64,000 nucleotides of DNA from Luteimonas sp. FCS-9 (GTDB taxonomy: Bacteria; Pseudomonadota; Gammaproteobacteria; Xanthomonadales; Xanthomonadaceae), in the NCBI RefSeq assembly GCF_001014645.1, contig NZ_LASZ01000014.1, positions 37,928 through 101,927 of the forward strand, written 5' to 3'. A program made the position numbers and the translations under genes. A model generated the notes under the pieces. It made no database searches, was not told the origin of the DNA, and saw only the letters and a program-made list of their open reading frames with translations. Shown here piece after piece: positions 1-9,510 of this stretch (positions are counted from its first letter, which is position 1; each line of letters begins with the position of its first letter).

Positions 1-25
1 CCCGCCGTGACCGACACCCGCCGGC

Positions 26-2275
26 TCAGCCGGCGGCGGGCACCGGCTGCGCTGGCGTGCCCTGCGGCGCGCCGGCGGCGGCCGCCGCCGCGCGCAGCGC
101 CGGCAGCAGGCGCAGCAGCAGCGCGAGCTGGTCGCCCAGCAGGCGCCGCCGGGCGTCGACCGGCGCATCGCCGGCGCGTTCCAGCGCTTCGGCCATCGCG
201 GTCTCGGCCGCCGCGTCGGCCGCGGGCGGCGGCTGCTGGGCGGCCAGCGCCGCGTCGGCCGCGGGCGGCGGCTGCTGGGCGGCCAGCGCCGCGGCGATGT
301 CGGCCAGCGCGCGCTGCAGGTGTTCGCCGGCCGCGAACACACCGTCGTCGGCCGTGCCCTCGAGCGTTCCGCGGTGCGCGCCGAGCCCGGACAGATAGCC
401 GAGCACGGTGTTGGACAGCGCCAGGAACCGGAACGCTGCGTCGAGGTCGCGGCGGTAGCGGCCGGGCTCGCGCAGTCGGTTGGACAGCGCCACCGACAGC
501 GCCGCGTCGGCGTTGTGCATGTCGCGGCGCGCGACGCGGTAGGGCAGGTCGTCGCGCATGCCGCTGCGGTACTGCGCCAGCACCTCGCGCAGGTAGCGCG
601 CGTAGGCATCGAGCACGCCGGCCATCACCAGGTGCAGGCGCCGGCCGCGCCAGTCGGGCAGGATCAGGAACGAGGCCGCCGCGGCGATCGCGCAGCCGAT
701 CAGCGTGTCGAGCAGCCGCGGCCAGATCAGCACAAAGCCGTCGCCGATCAGGTTGAAGCACAGCAGCGCCATCACCGTGATCGCCGCGGTCGCCAGGGCG
801 TAGCGGTCGGTCCGGCTGACGAAGAACACCACCGCCGCGACCAGCGCCAGCAGCAGTTGCAGCTCGACCCCGACGAAGAGCTGCATCAGCGCCCAGGTCG
901 CGGCCAGGCCGATCAGCGTGCCGGCCACGCGCTGCGCCAGGCGCCGCCGCGTCGCGCCGAAGTTCGGCCGGCAGACGAAGGCGATGGTCAGCAGGATCCA
1001 GAACCCGTTCTGCGCCGCGGTCGCGTGCATGACCGCGTAGCCGGCGGTCAGCGCGACGGCCATCCGCAGGCCGTGGCGGAACAGTACCGAGGTCGGGCTG
1101 AGCTGGCGTCCCAGCCGCGTGGCCATCTCGCGCAGCGTGTGCGGCGAGGAGTCGCGCAGGCGCGTGTCCATGCCGTCGAGCGGCGCGTCCGACAGCGTGT
1201 CCTCGGCCAGCCGGCGGTCGATCGCCTGCAGGTTGCGCACCAGCGATTCGAGCGAGGCCAGCAGCCGCGCCTGCCGCCCGTCGCCGCGCGTGTGCAGGTA
1301 GTCGAGCGACTCCCGCAGATCGACCATCGCCTGCCGCGTGGCCGCGCCGTACTGGAACGGGCGCCGCAGGCGGATCGCCTCGCCCAGCGCGCCGCAGGCG
1401 CGGCCCTGCAGCTCGAGCAGCCGCTGGCCGCGGTAGAGCACGTCGCTGTGGAAGAACGCCTCGGCCAGCGCCTCGTAGGGGTAGTGCGACGAGCTGGCGC
1501 GCTCGTGGAACTCCTGCGCCATGTAGTACAGCCGGAAGTACAGGCCCGACTGCACGCCCGGCCGCCCGGACCGGCCGAAGCGGCTGATGATCGCGTTCTT
1601 GGTCGCGTCGAGGGCGGCCACCACGCGTGCGTTCTGCTCCGACAGCGCCAGCCGGCGCGCGTGCAGGTCGCCGTGGCGGACCGGTTCGAACAGCGCCGCC
1701 TTCAGCCGCAGGTAGCGGCCGAGTTCGACGAACAGCCGCGAGAGCCGTTCCCGCACCGGGCGGTTGGCGAACAGGATCGTCCACAGGATCGACAGCGCGC
1801 CGTACCAGGCCGCGCCGGCGAGCAGTTCGGCCGCGCCGCGCCAGGCCGCGCCGGTGTCGCCGGCGCCGTGCTGGTCGATGCCGATCGCCGCGTAGAGCAT
1901 CAACGCGACCGTGCCCTGGGCGATCGACGCGTAGCGCTCGCCCAGCGCACCGAGCAGCGTCAGCGCGAACGTCGCACCGGCCAGGCACGCGATGAACGCC
2001 GGCGGGTAGGGGAACAGCACGGTCACCGCGCCCGCCGCCGCGCCGAAGCACGCCAGCGACAGCAGCACCGCCTTGGTCCGGCCGAGCCAGTTGTCGTCGG
2101 TCTCGGCCATCGCGCTGGCGATGATCCCCAGGAACAGCGCCGGCAGCGCGGGCAGCTGCTGCAGCTGCCAGCACAGCGCCATCGCGCCGCCGAACGCGAT
2201 GGACACGCGCAGGCCGCTGCTGGCCTTCTCGTGGGCCCAGAGGCGGTTCAGGCGTTCCTTGAGCGGCGACGGCAT
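26..2275 (-). CDS. yccS: YccS/YhfK-family (FUSC-like) inner-membrane protein
   Basis: Predicted inner-membrane protein of 749 residues, near the usual ~720 of the YccS/YhfK family, which is related to the AaeB/FUSC aromatic-acid exporters; no substrate is established. Two blocks of hydrophobic helices are visible (about residues 25-165 and 400-540), separated by a soluble region, which is the family's duplicated layout. The start MPSPLKERLNRLW leads directly into the first helix block. Near the C-terminus (about residues 663-689) a 13-residue Ala/Gln/Pro unit, ALAAQQPPPAADA, occurs twice because an exact 39-bp unit is duplicated at 210-248 and 249-287. The gene follows purD on the same strand after a 102-nt gap. 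Family assignment is good; transport function is inference. Confidence 0.85.
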   Translation of the reverse strand: MPSPLKERLNRLWAHEKASSGLRVSIAFGGAMALCWQLQQLPALPALFLGIIASAMAETDDNWLGRTKAVLLSLACFGAAAGAVTVLFPYPPAFIACLAGATFALTLLGALGERYASIAQGTVALMLYAAIGIDQHGAGDTGAAWRGAAELLAGAAWYGALSILWTILFANRPVRERLSRLFVELGRYLRLKAALFEPVRHGDLHARRLALSEQNARVVAALDATKNAIISRFGRSGRPGVQSGLYFRLYYMAQEFHERASSSHYPYEALAEAFFHSDVLYRGQRLLELQGRACGALGEAIRLRRPFQYGAATRQAMVDLRESLDYLHTRGDGRQARLLASLESLVRNLQAIDRRLAEDTLSDAPLDGMDTRLRDSSPHTLREMATRLGRQLSPTSVLFRHGLRMAVALTAGYAVMHATAAQNGFWILLTIAFVCRPNFGATRRRLAQRVAGTLIGLAATWALMQLFVGVELQLLLALVAAVVFFVSRTDRYALATAAITVMALLCFNLIGDGFVLIWPRLLDTLIGCAIAAAASFLILPDWRGRRLHLVMAGVLDAYARYLREVLAQYRSGMRDDLPYRVARRDMHNADAALSVALSNRLREPGRYRRDLDAAFRFLALSNTVLGYLSGLGAHRGTLEGTADDGVFAAGEHLQRALADIAAALAAQQPPPAADAALAAQQPPPAADAAAETAMAEALERAGDAPVDARRRLLGDQLALLLRLLPALRAAAAAAGAPQGTPAQPVPAAG
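210..287. repeat. Two exact 39-bp tandem units inside the yccS-like gene
   Basis: Copy 1 lies at 210-248 and copy 2 at 249-287, identical over 39 bp and in frame, so the protein gains a second copy of a 13-residue low-complexity segment. It sits in a poorly conserved C-terminal tail and probably arose by slippage or unequal recombination. Confidence 0.9.
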
Positions 2276-2377
2276 GACGACTCGGTGCAGCGGAGGGGCG
2301 GCGTTAGACGGCAGCGCGCGGTGGCGTGCCCGGAGGCCCGCTGATGCCCCGGCGCAGCCGGTCCGGCGGCAACCGGT

Positions 2378-3670
2378 TCAGCGGCGCTCGCGCTCGATCG
2401 CGCGCCAGCCGATGTCGTGGCGGTGGAACTCGCCCGGCCACGAGATGCCGGCGATCTCGCCATGGGCGCGGCGCTGCGCGTCGGCGACCGAATCGCCGAG
2501 CGCGACCACGCACAGCACGCGGCCGCCGGCGGTCACTGCCTGGCCGTGTTCGTCGAGCTTCGTGCCGGCATGGAAGACCTTGGTGTCGGCCAGCGGCGGG
2601 GTGTCCCAGGTGTTGATGACGTCGCCGGTGCGCGGCGTGTCGGGGTAGTGCTCGGCGGCCATGACCACGCCCAGCGCGGGACGCGGATCCCACTGCGCGT
2701 GTACGCCGTCGAGCGCGCCGTCGATCGCCGCTTCGACGAGAGCGGCGAAATCCGAGGTCAGCCGCATCATCACCGGCTGCGTCTCCGGGTCGCCGAAGCG
2801 GACGTTGAACTCGATGACCTTCGGCGCGCCGGTGGCGTCGATCATCAGGCCCGCGTAGAGGAAGCCGGTGAACGCCGCGCCGTCGGCGGCCATGCCGCGC
2901 ACGGTCGGCTCGACGACCTCGCGCAGGATCCGCGCGTGCACCTCCGGCGTGACCACCGGCGCGGGCGAGTACGCGCCCATGCCGCCGGTGTTCGGACCGG
3001 TGTCGCCGTCGCCCACGCGCTTGTGGTCCTGGCTGGTCGCCATCGGCAGCGCGGTCGTGCCGTCGACCATCGAGATGAAGCTCGCCTCCTCGCCGTCGAG
3101 GAACTCCTCGACCACGACCCGCGCGCCGGCCGCCCCGAACGCGTTGCCCGAGAGCATGTCGTGGATCGCGGCTTCCGCCTCGTCCAGCGTCGTCGCGACG
3201 ATGACGCCCTTGCCGGCGGCCAGCCCGTCGGCCTTGATGACGATCGGCGCGCCGTGCTGGCGCACGTACTCGACCGCGGTGTCGGCATCGGTGAACACCG
3301 CATAGGCCGCGGTCGGGATGCCGTGGCGGGCGAGGAAGTCCTTGGCGAAGGCCTTGCTGCCTTCGAGCTGCGCGGCGGCGGCGGTCGGCCCGAAGATGCG
3401 CAGGCCGGCGGCGCGGAAGCGGTCGACGACGCCCGCGACCAGCGGCGCCTCCGGTCCGACGACGGTGAAGGCCACGTCGTGCTCGCGCGCCAGCGCCAGC
3501 AGCCCGTCGAGATCGGTCGCGGCGACGTCGACGTTCCGGCAACCCGCCTCGCGCGCCGTGCCGGCGTTGCCCGGCGCGACCAGCACTTCGCCGACCTGCG
3601 GCGACTGCGCGAGCTTCCAGGCCAGCGCGTGCTCGCGCCCGCCCGAACCGATGACGAGGACCTTCTTCAT
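2378..3670 (-). CDS. purD: Phosphoribosylamine--glycine ligase (GAR synthetase)
   Basis: Catalyses the second step of purine synthesis: 5-phosphoribosylamine + glycine + ATP to glycinamide ribonucleotide. The 430-residue protein has the usual full length. Visible motifs are the N-terminal [13 protein letters not shown] (residues 8-20), the ATP-grasp segment [10 protein letters not shown] (146-155) and the signature [18 protein letters not shown] (215-232). The ATG at 3670 is chosen because [11 protein letters not shown] is the standard N-terminus, although the frame stays open upstream. In many xanthomonads purD directly follows purH; here a lipoprotein gene and a symporter gene lie between them. 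Confidence 0.97.
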   Translation of the reverse strand: MKKVLVIGSGGREHALAWKLAQSPQVGEVLVAPGNAGTAREAGCRNVDVAATDLDGLLALAREHDVAFTVVGPEAPLVAGVVDRFRAAGLRIFGPTAAAAQLEGSKAFAKDFLARHGIPTAAYAVFTDADTAVEYVRQHGAPIVIKADGLAAGKGVIVATTLDEAEAAIHDMLSGNAFGAAGARVVVEEFLDGEEASFISMVDGTTALPMATSQDHKRVGDGDTGPNTGGMGAYSPAPVVTPEVHARILREVVEPTVRGMAADGAAFTGFLYAGLMIDATGAPKVIEFNVRFGDPETQPVMMRLTSDFAALVEAAIDGALDGVHAQWDPRPALGVVMAAEHYPDTPRTGDVINTWDTPPLADTKVFHAGTKLDEHGQAVTAGGRVLCVVALGDSVADAQRRAHGEIAGISWPGEFHRHDIGWRAIERERR

Positions 3671-3772
3671 GCGCACTGACCGGCTGTCCAGGGGGCGCCA
3701 GTTTAAGCCCTGTGGGCCCGGCTGTCGGCGCGCGTGCCTCGCAGGCCCGGCGGACGCGCACGACGACGATGC

Positions 3773-3778
3773 TAGGCT
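3773..3778 (+). promoter_or_regulatory. Possible -10 element (TAGGCT) of the symporter gene
   Basis: TAGGCT lies 34 nt before the proposed GTG start at 3807, the same distance seen for the TAGACT hexamers before trpS and the MBL hydrolase gene. No clear -35 element is visible. Confidence 0.3.
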
Positions 3779-3806
3779 CGACGGTTTCGTGCACAGGCGC
3801 CCGGAT

Positions 3807-5273
3807 GTGGTCCAGCTGATCGAGAACGCCCTCTCGCCGATCGTCGGCGCCGTCAACGGCGTGCTGTGGAACTACGTGCTGGTCGGCGTGCTGCCGCTGG
3901 TCGGCATCTGGTTCAGCCTGCGCCTCGGCGTCGTGCAGCTTCGGCGCTTTCCGCAGATGCTGCGCAATCTGCGGCGCGGCACCGAAGACGACGCCGCCGG
4001 CATCTCGCCGATGCAGTCGCTGTGCACTTCGCTCGCGTCCCGCGTGGGCACCGGGAATCTGGTCGGCGTGGCGATCGCGCTGGGCGTCGGCGGTCCGGGC
4101 GCGATCTTCTGGATGTGGCTGGTCGCGTTCCTCGGCATGGCCACCGCGTACGCCGAGAGCGCGCTCGCGCAGCTGTACAAGCGGCGCGATGCGGCCGGGC
4201 ACTATCGCGGCGGTCCGGCCTTCTACATGGCCCACGGCCTGCGTGCGCCGTGGCTGGGTGCGATCTTCTCGGTCTGCCTCGTGCTGGCTTTCGGCCTGGT
4301 GTTCAGCGCAGTGCAGGCGAATTCGATCTCCGAGGCGGTGTCGGAGGCCTGGGGCATCGACGCGGCATGGACCGCCATCGTGCTGGTGCTGCTGTCCGCA
4401 CCGGTGATCTTCGGTGGGCTGCGGCGCGTCGCCCGCATGGCCGAACTGGTGGTGCCGGCGATGGCCTGCGGCTATCTGCTGCTGGCCGGCTGGGTCGTCC
4501 TGACCCACCTGGCCGAGGTGCCCGCGATGCTGGCCCTGATCGTGCGCAGCGCGTTCGGCCTCGACCAGGCCGCCGGGGGCATGCTCGGCGGCCTGGCGGT
4601 GGCGCTGCTCAACGGCGTCAAGCGCGGACTGTTCTCCAACGAGGCCGGCATGGGCAGCGCGCCCAACATCGCGGCGTCGGCGACGCCCGTGCCGCATCAC
4701 CCCGCGAGCCAGGGCCTGATCCAGGCATTCGGCGTCTTCGTCGACACGCTGCTCGTCTGCACCGCGACGGCCCTGATGATCCTGCTGTCGGGCGTGCTCC
4801 CGGCGGGCGGCGACGGCGCGGTGCTGACCCAGCAGGCGATGGCGGTGCATTTCGGAGGATGGGGGCCGGCGTTCGTCGCGGTGGTCCTGTCGCTGTTCGC
4901 GATCACGTCGATCCTCGGCAACTACGCCTACGCCGAGAGCGCGGTGCTGTTCCTGCGCGGCGGACGCACCGGGCTGTTCCTGCTGCGCCTGGGCTGCCTG
5001 ACGATGGTGGCCTGGGGCGCGATCGCCAGGCTCGACATCGTCTGGGCCACTGCGGACGCGGCGATGGGCCTGATGGCCACGGTCAACCTGGTCGCGGTCG
5101 TGCTGCTGTCGGGGGTGGTGATCAAGCTCACGCGCGACTACGACCGCAAGCTCCGCGCGGGCGATGCGTCGCCGCGGCTGGACGCGACGGACTTCCCCGA
5201 ACTCGGCGACGCGATCGACCGCAGCATCTGGACGGCCGGGAAGACGGCCGCGGCCGTGCGCCGGGGCGGCTGA
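3807..5273 (+). CDS. Alanine/glycine:cation symporter (AGCS family, AlsT-like)
   Basis: Membrane carrier that imports alanine or glycine with Na+ or H+. The ~488-residue protein has about ten hydrophobic helices and the family features [15 protein letters not shown] (about residues 75-90, cation-binding region) and [18 protein letters not shown] in the second half. No ATG suits the N-terminus. GTG at 3807 ([14 protein letters not shown]) is preferred because it gives the normal family start and lies 34 nt after a TAGGCT -10-like hexamer; GTG at 3789 in the same frame is the alternative. It is divergent from purD and convergent with the lipoprotein gene at 5344. Confidence 0.9.
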   Translation: MVQLIENALSPIVGAVNGVLWNYVLVGVLPLVGIWFSLRLGVVQLRRFPQMLRNLRRGTEDDAAGISPMQSLCTSLASRVGTGNLVGVAIALGVGGPGAIFWMWLVAFLGMATAYAESALAQLYKRRDAAGHYRGGPAFYMAHGLRAPWLGAIFSVCLVLAFGLVFSAVQANSISEAVSEAWGIDAAWTAIVLVLLSAPVIFGGLRRVARMAELVVPAMACGYLLLAGWVVLTHLAEVPAMLALIVRSAFGLDQAAGGMLGGLAVALLNGVKRGLFSNEAGMGSAPNIAASATPVPHHPASQGLIQAFGVFVDTLLVCTATALMILLSGVLPAGGDGAVLTQQAMAVHFGGWGPAFVAVVLSLFAITSILGNYAYAESAVLFLRGGRTGLFLLRLGCLTMVAWGAIARLDIVWATADAAMGLMATVNLVAVVLLSGVVIKLTRDYDRKLRAGDASPRLDATDFPELGDAIDRSIWTAGKTAAAVRRGG

Positions 5274-5285
5274 GCGGGCGCATCG

Positions 5286-5307
5286 CGCCGCGCGCGCGTG
5301 CGCGGCG
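5286..5307. terminator. GC-rich hairpin between convergent genes
   Basis: Eight-base arms CGCCGCGC / GCGCGGCG enclose a 6-nt loop in the short gap between the convergent symporter and lipoprotein genes. There is no T-tract, so a termination role is only suggested by position. Confidence 0.25.
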
Positions 5308-5343
5308 TCGGCACCGCGTCCCGCCCGCGCGCGGCCGGCGACG

Positions 5344-6270
5344 TCAGTCGCAGCCGTCGCGCTGCAGTTCGGGCGGGACCCGCCAGGCCATGGTGGACGT
5401 GTCGAAGGCAACCTCGTGGGTCCGGTCGATCCGCTGTCCGCAGGCGTCGCCGCGTTCGCGCACGCGCAGCGGCCACGCGACGGCGCTTGCGTCGCGTGCG
5501 TCGACGTCGACCTGGAAGGTGAGGTCGTAGCCGGCATCGGGCGGGCAGTCGTCGCGTTCCGCGCATCCGGCCATCGCGCCCAGGTTGTCGAGGCTGCTGC
5601 GCAGGCTCGCGGCCAGCTTGAAAGTCCCGCCGTCGGGCAGCACGAGACTGGTGTTGCCGATGGTGAGTCCCTGGGCCGTGAACCCGTCTTCGACGACGAA
5701 GCCGTGCAGATGCGGTCCCAGGCGGCGGACCTCGACGTCGGCGACATCGCCGGTGCTGCCGAAGCCCGCCATGTGCGTGCGCGCACCCGCTGCGACGCGC
5801 GACGCGTCGGACGCATCGGGCCGCAGCAGGAAGAAATCGATCCGCGCCGAGGTCGCGTGTCCGGCGTCGTCCGGCACGCCGCAGACCGCGACCAGTTCGG
5901 CAGGCGCGGCGTCGTCGCCGATCGCGGCCCGGGCGCAGACCTCGCGCGTGGCTGCGTCGTCGCCCAGGCCGTCGGCGACCGGCGTCCCCGGCCAGGTGCC
6001 GGCGAGCTGCGCGAGCTCGCCGTACTGCGAGACCAGATAGTCGCGAACCCGGCCGCCCGGCAGGCCGACCGCATCGCCGCCGTCGGCGGCCGGGCCGTCG
6101 GCGCCCGTGGTTTCGCGCGCGGGCGTCGCGACCGCCTCGGCGGTCGTCGTCGGCAATGCGGCCGCGGCCGGTGGCTGCGCCTCGCCGCAGGCCGACAGCG
6201 CCAACGTCGCCGCCAGTGCGGACGGCAGGCCGATCTTCGATGCGGCAGGGAACCGGGACGGACGGGCCAT
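5344..6270 (-). CDS. Predicted lipoprotein of unknown function
   Basis: A 308-residue protein with a lipoprotein signal peptide: basic N-terminus MARPSRF, hydrophobic stretch and lipobox LSAC with the modified cysteine at residue 28. The mature part begins with an Ala/Pro/Thr-rich linker and continues into an acidic domain with several cysteines and a final RDGCD. I recognise no catalytic motif. The ATG at 6270 is chosen over one 11 codons upstream because it gives a proper signal peptide and has GAGG 6 nt before it. It lies between the symporter gene and the repeat elements that follow purH. Confidence 0.75.
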   Translation of the reverse strand: MARPSRFPAASKIGLPSALAATLALSACGEAQPPAAAALPTTTAEAVATPARETTGADGPAADGGDAVGLPGGRVRDYLVSQYGELAQLAGTWPGTPVADGLGDDAATREVCARAAIGDDAAPAELVAVCGVPDDAGHATSARIDFFLLRPDASDASRVAAGARTHMAGFGSTGDVADVEVRRLGPHLHGFVVEDGFTAQGLTIGNTSLVLPDGGTFKLAASLRSSLDNLGAMAGCAERDDCPPDAGYDLTFQVDVDARDASAVAWPLRVRERGDACGQRIDRTHEVAFDTSTMAWRVPPELQRDGCD

Positions 6271-6351
6271 CGCAACCTCGGGGGGCGGAATGACGCCGAC
6301 CATAGCGTGCGCGTCCGCGGGCCAGAGTGATTGCGGCCGGGGTCAGCGAAA

Positions 6352-6480
6352 AGCGATGCCAGCCCCCTGAGTCAGGGGGCGATCCGCGCCATCAGCGCGG
6401 ATGGGGGTGTGGGAGCCGCTGGCCGGGGCCCGAGGTTTGCGTCAGCAAACTTTGGGATTGATGCCAGCCTCGCTGGCATC
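6352..6480. repeat. 129-bp multi-hairpin repeat element, copy 1
   Basis: First of two copies spaced 169 bp apart, differing at about six positions. It contains four inverted repeats in a row: arms GCCCCCTGA/TCAGGGGGC (6362-6380), ATCCGCGC/GCGCGGAT (6382-6402), GTTTGC/GCAAAC (6435-6450) and GATGCCAGC/GCTGGCATC (6460-6480). GATGCCAGC also occurs at the left end (6355-6363), so the unit has inverted 9-bp termini like a small non-autonomous element. It lies upstream of the lipoprotein gene and downstream of purH. Confidence 0.9.
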
Positions 6481-6520
6481 GGCGTCGACGTCAGTCATCG
6501 CTCGAGTGCCCGCAGCTCAG

Positions 6521-6649
6521 AGCGACGCCGGCCCCCTGAGTCAGGGGGCGATCCGCGCCATCGGCGCGGATGGGGGTGTGGGAGCCGCTGGCCGGGGCCC
6601 GAGGTTTGCGTAAGCAAACCTTGGGATTGATGCCAGCCCCGCTGGCATC
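6521..6649. repeat. 129-bp multi-hairpin repeat element, copy 2
   Basis: Second copy of the four-hairpin element. Three of the differences from copy 1 fall in hairpin loops (CATCA/CATCG, GTCA/GTAA, CTC/CCC) and none in the four hairpin arms; the left-end GATGCCAG is degraded to GACGCCGG. Its right end overlaps the purH stop codon by two bases, so purH transcripts carry the last hairpin immediately after the stop. It might end or stabilise the purH message, but no T-tract follows on that strand. Confidence 0.9.
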
Positions 6650-8252
6650 AATGCCTGAAGTGGCGCACCCCGGTGAACACCATCGCGATGCCGTGCTCGT
6701 CGGCCGCCGCGATCACCTCGCCGTCGCGCATCGAGCCGCCGGGCTGGATCACCGCTGCGATGCCGGCCTCGGCCGCGGCGTCGATGCCGTCGCGGAACGG
6801 GAAGAACGCATCGGACGCCATCACCGAGCCGGGCACCACCAGGCCGGCGTCGCCGGCCTTGATGCCGGCGATGCGCGCCGAGTAGACGCGGCTCATCTGG
6901 CCGGCGCCGACACCGATCGTGCGGTGGTCCTTGGCGTAGACGATCGCGTTGGATTTCACGAACTTGGCCACCTTCCACGCGAACAGCAGGTCGGCGAACT
7001 GCGCCTCGGTCGGCGCGCGCCTGGTGACCACCTTCAGCTCGTCGCGCGTGACCACGCGGTCGTCGGCGGTCTGCATCAGCAGGCCCGAGCCGACGCGCTT
7101 GGTGTCGATGAAGCGCGTCGACGCCGGCGCCAGCGGGATGCGCAGCACGCGCACGTTGGCCTTCTTCGTCGCGTAGTCGAGTGCGGCCTCGTCGTAGTCG
7201 GGCGCGATCAGCACCTCGACGAACTGGCGGTCGAGGATGACCTTCGCGGTCGCGGCGTCGAGCCTGCGGTTGAACGCGATGATGCCGCCGAACGCGGACG
7301 TGGGATCGGTGGCGTAGGCCAGTTCGTAGGCATCGCCGCAGGCCGCGCCGACCGCGACGCCGCAGGGATTGGCGTGCTTGACGATCACGCACGCCGGCGC
7401 GTTGAACTGGCGCACGCATTCCCAGGCCGCGTCGGCGTCGGCGATGTTGTTGTACGACAGTTCCTTGCCCTGCAGCTGCTCGAAGGTCGCCAGCGAGCCC
7501 GGTGCGGGATACAGGTCGCGGTAGAACGCGGCCTGCTGGTGCGGGTTCTCGCCGTAGCGCAGGTCCATGACCTTGACGAAGTTGCCGTTGCTCTGGCCGC
7601 CGAACGGCGCGCGCGCGGCGGCGCCCGCGTCGGAGGGCTCGGCGATCGACGACAGCACGTCGCTGATGCGCGCGTCGTACTGGGCGACGCGGTTGAACGC
7701 GGCGACCGACAGCGAGAAGCGCGTCGCGGCCGACAGTGCGCCGTCGCCCGCGTCGAGCTCTTCGACCAGCGCGGCGTACTGCGACGGGTCGGTCGCGACC
7801 GCGACGTGCGCGAAGTTCTTCGCGGCCGCGCGCAGCATCGCCGGACCGCCGATGTCGATGTTCTCGACGATGTCGTCGAACTTCGCGTCCGGCGCATAGG
7901 CCACGCGCTCGAACGGATAGAGGTTGAGCACCAGCAGGTCGATCGCCTCGATGCCGTGCTCGGCCATCACCGCGTCGTCGGTGCCGCGACGGCCGAGCAG
8001 GCCGCCGTGCACCTTCGGATGCAGCGTCTTGACCCGCCCGTCCATGATCTCGGGAAAGCCGGTGACCTCGCCGACGTCGCGCACCGCCAGCCCCGCCTCG
8101 CGCAGCGCCTTCGCGGTGCCGCCGGTCGACAGCAGTTCGACGTCGCGCGCGGCCAGCGCGCGGGCCAGGTCGAGCAGGCCGGTCTTGTCGGAAACGGACA
8201 GCAGGGCGCGGCGGATCTGCACGGGCGCGCCGGACGGAGCGGAGACGGTCAT
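6648..8252 (-). CDS. purH: Bifunctional AICAR formyltransferase/IMP cyclohydrolase
   Basis: Performs the last two steps of IMP synthesis: formylation of AICAR by 10-formyl-THF and ring closure. The 534 residues match the usual length. The N-terminal MGS-like cyclohydrolase domain shows [29 protein letters not shown] and LNLYPFERV. The C-terminal formyltransferase shows [17 protein letters not shown], the catalytic [11 protein letters not shown] and [12 protein letters not shown]. It follows fis on the same strand after a 72-nt gap, as in other xanthomonads, so both may share a transcript. Its stop codon lies in the edge of a repeated hairpin element. Confidence 0.98.
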   Translation of the reverse strand: MTVSAPSGAPVQIRRALLSVSDKTGLLDLARALAARDVELLSTGGTAKALREAGLAVRDVGEVTGFPEIMDGRVKTLHPKVHGGLLGRRGTDDAVMAEHGIEAIDLLVLNLYPFERVAYAPDAKFDDIVENIDIGGPAMLRAAAKNFAHVAVATDPSQYAALVEELDAGDGALSAATRFSLSVAAFNRVAQYDARISDVLSSIAEPSDAGAAARAPFGGQSNGNFVKVMDLRYGENPHQQAAFYRDLYPAPGSLATFEQLQGKELSYNNIADADAAWECVRQFNAPACVIVKHANPCGVAVGAACGDAYELAYATDPTSAFGGIIAFNRRLDAATAKVILDRQFVEVLIAPDYDEAALDYATKKANVRVLRIPLAPASTRFIDTKRVGSGLLMQTADDRVVTRDELKVVTRRAPTEAQFADLLFAWKVAKFVKSNAIVYAKDHRTIGVGAGQMSRVYSARIAGIKAGDAGLVVPGSVMASDAFFPFRDGIDAAAEAGIAAVIQPGGSMRDGEVIAAADEHGIAMVFTGVRHFRH

Positions 8253-8324
8253 GGGGTGGCTGCGGAGCGGAAAGAGCCCGCGATTATAGCGGCCGGCACG
8301 ATGTCCCCCGGCGGCGCCGCGGCA

Positions 8325-8597
8325 CTAGGTCGTCAGCCCGTACTCGCGCAGCTTCTTGCGCAGCGTGGCGCGGTGGATGCCCAGCATCGCGGCCGCACGG
8401 CTCTGGTTGCCGTCGCAGAAGTTGAGCACCTCGGCGAACAGCGGGATCTCGAGCTCGCGCAGCGCGACCTCGTAGAGGTTGTCGGTGTCGTTGCCGTTGA
8501 GATCGCCCAGGTAGCGCTGGATCGACGCGGCGACATGGTCGCGCAAGGGCGTGCGCGGTGCCTCGCGCATGCTGCTGTCGGATCGGTCTGCGTTCAA
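8325..8597 (-). CDS. fis: DNA-binding protein Fis
   Basis: Nucleoid-associated factor for inversion that bends DNA and activates stable-RNA and growth-phase genes. The 90 residues agree with the ~98 of E. coli Fis. The C-terminal helix-turn-helix is well conserved ([20 protein letters not shown]), as is the dimer helix region around [14 protein letters not shown]. The start MNADRSDS gives the short acidic N-terminus expected. Gene order prmA - zinc-ribbon protein - fis - purH, all on the minus strand, suggests a common transcript in which fis sits upstream of purine synthesis. Confidence 0.95.
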   Translation of the reverse strand: MNADRSDSSMREAPRTPLRDHVAASIQRYLGDLNGNDTDNLYEVALRELEIPLFAEVLNFCDGNQSRAAAMLGIHRATLRKKLREYGLTT

Positions 8598-8699
8598 GGC
8601 GACTCTCGAAAGAGGAAGCGCCGACGGGCATTGCGGCCCGGGCAGTCTATCGCGCGGCGCGGCGGCCGGACAACGCGCCGACGGGCGGCGCGGCCCCGT

Positions 8700-9476
8700 T
8701 CACAGCAGTTCGAACGCGAACGACACCGCACCGGTGGCCGGCTCGGCCACGGTCAGGCGGGCCTGCGCGCTGGCGCCCGGCGCGAGCGTCGGCGCGGGCG
8801 GCGGCCCGCCCAGATACTCCTGGGCGGTGAATTCGCGCCGGCCCACCTCGCGGCCGTCGACGTCGGAGAGCACCAGCCGCAGCCGCGGCCAGGCCTGCGG
8901 CCAGCGTGCGTCGTTGCGGAAGGTCGCGGTGACCTGCAGCCGCGCGGGATCCTGCGGCTGGGCGCGCACGTCGCGCGCGAGCAGGGCCAGCGCGGCCGGC
9001 TCGCGCCACGGCGGCAGCGTGCAGCCCAGCGCGCCGCACAGCGTTTCGAGCAGCGGCCGCCAGGCCGGATCGCCGGCCAGCCGCGCGCGGTCGGCGAGCA
9101 GGCCCTGCAACGCGAGCAGCAACGCAAGCCCGATGGCGGCGGCCCACAGCCAGGGACGCGTGTCCGGGCCGCGGGTCCCGCGTGCGCGCGGCCGGGCGAA
9201 GCTCGGGACGGTGCGTGACGCATCGCCGGCCCGGGATGCGGGCCGCGGCGCGTCGTCCGTCGTCGCGGCAGGGACCGGGAGCGGGGGCGCCGGGGGCGCA
9301 GGCACGACGAGGGCAGGCTCGGGGCGAGGCTTGAGCAGGTGCGCCACCGAAACCGGCGGCCCGGGCGCCGCCGGTTCGCGCAGCAGGCCGTCGCAGCGCG
9401 GACAGCGCGCCGGCGGAAGGCCGCTCGCCCGGTCGGTGGCGACCAGATCGCCGCAGTGCCGGCAGTGGATGAACAT
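8700..9476 (-). CDS. Zinc-ribbon membrane protein with DUF3426 domain
   Basis: Membrane protein of 258 residues, unknown function. It starts with a zinc ribbon (C5xxC8 and C25xxC28), followed by a Pro/Ala/Arg-rich linker, one membrane helix (about residues 109-126, WLWAAAIGLALLLALQ) and a C-terminal periplasmic DUF3426 domain with the family's GCTLPPWREP and RNDARWPQAWP features. Proteins of this layout (MJ0042-type zinc finger plus DUF3426) sit between prmA and fis across beta- and gammaproteobacteria, as here. No role has been shown. Confidence 0.85.
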   Translation of the reverse strand: MFIHCRHCGDLVATDRASGLPPARCPRCDGLLREPAAPGPPVSVAHLLKPRPEPALVVPAPPAPPLPVPAATTDDAPRPASRAGDASRTVPSFARPRARGTRGPDTRPWLWAAAIGLALLLALQGLLADRARLAGDPAWRPLLETLCGALGCTLPPWREPAALALLARDVRAQPQDPARLQVTATFRNDARWPQAWPRLRLVLSDVDGREVGRREFTAQEYLGGPPPAPTLAPGASAQARLTVAEPATGAVSFAFELL

Positions 9477-9510
9477 CCGTCTATTGAAGCATGCGCGCGC
9501 CCGGCCGGGC

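Noticed and set aside
320..2344. Long plus-strand frame opposite the yccS-like gene
   Set aside because: Gln/Arg-rich composition typical of an antisense frame of a high-GC gene; the minus-strand frame has clear membrane-protein character and family similarity.
2304..6275. A 1323-codon open frame on the minus strand
   Set aside because: It runs across purD, the antisense of the symporter gene and a lipoprotein gene in other frames, is composed of Arg/Ala/Pro-rich low-complexity sequence, and is a by-product of very high GC content.
6352..6649. CRISPR array or tandem regulatory leader
   Set aside because: Only two units, 129 bp long with a 40-bp spacer, made of hairpins; no cas genes and no short regular repeats.
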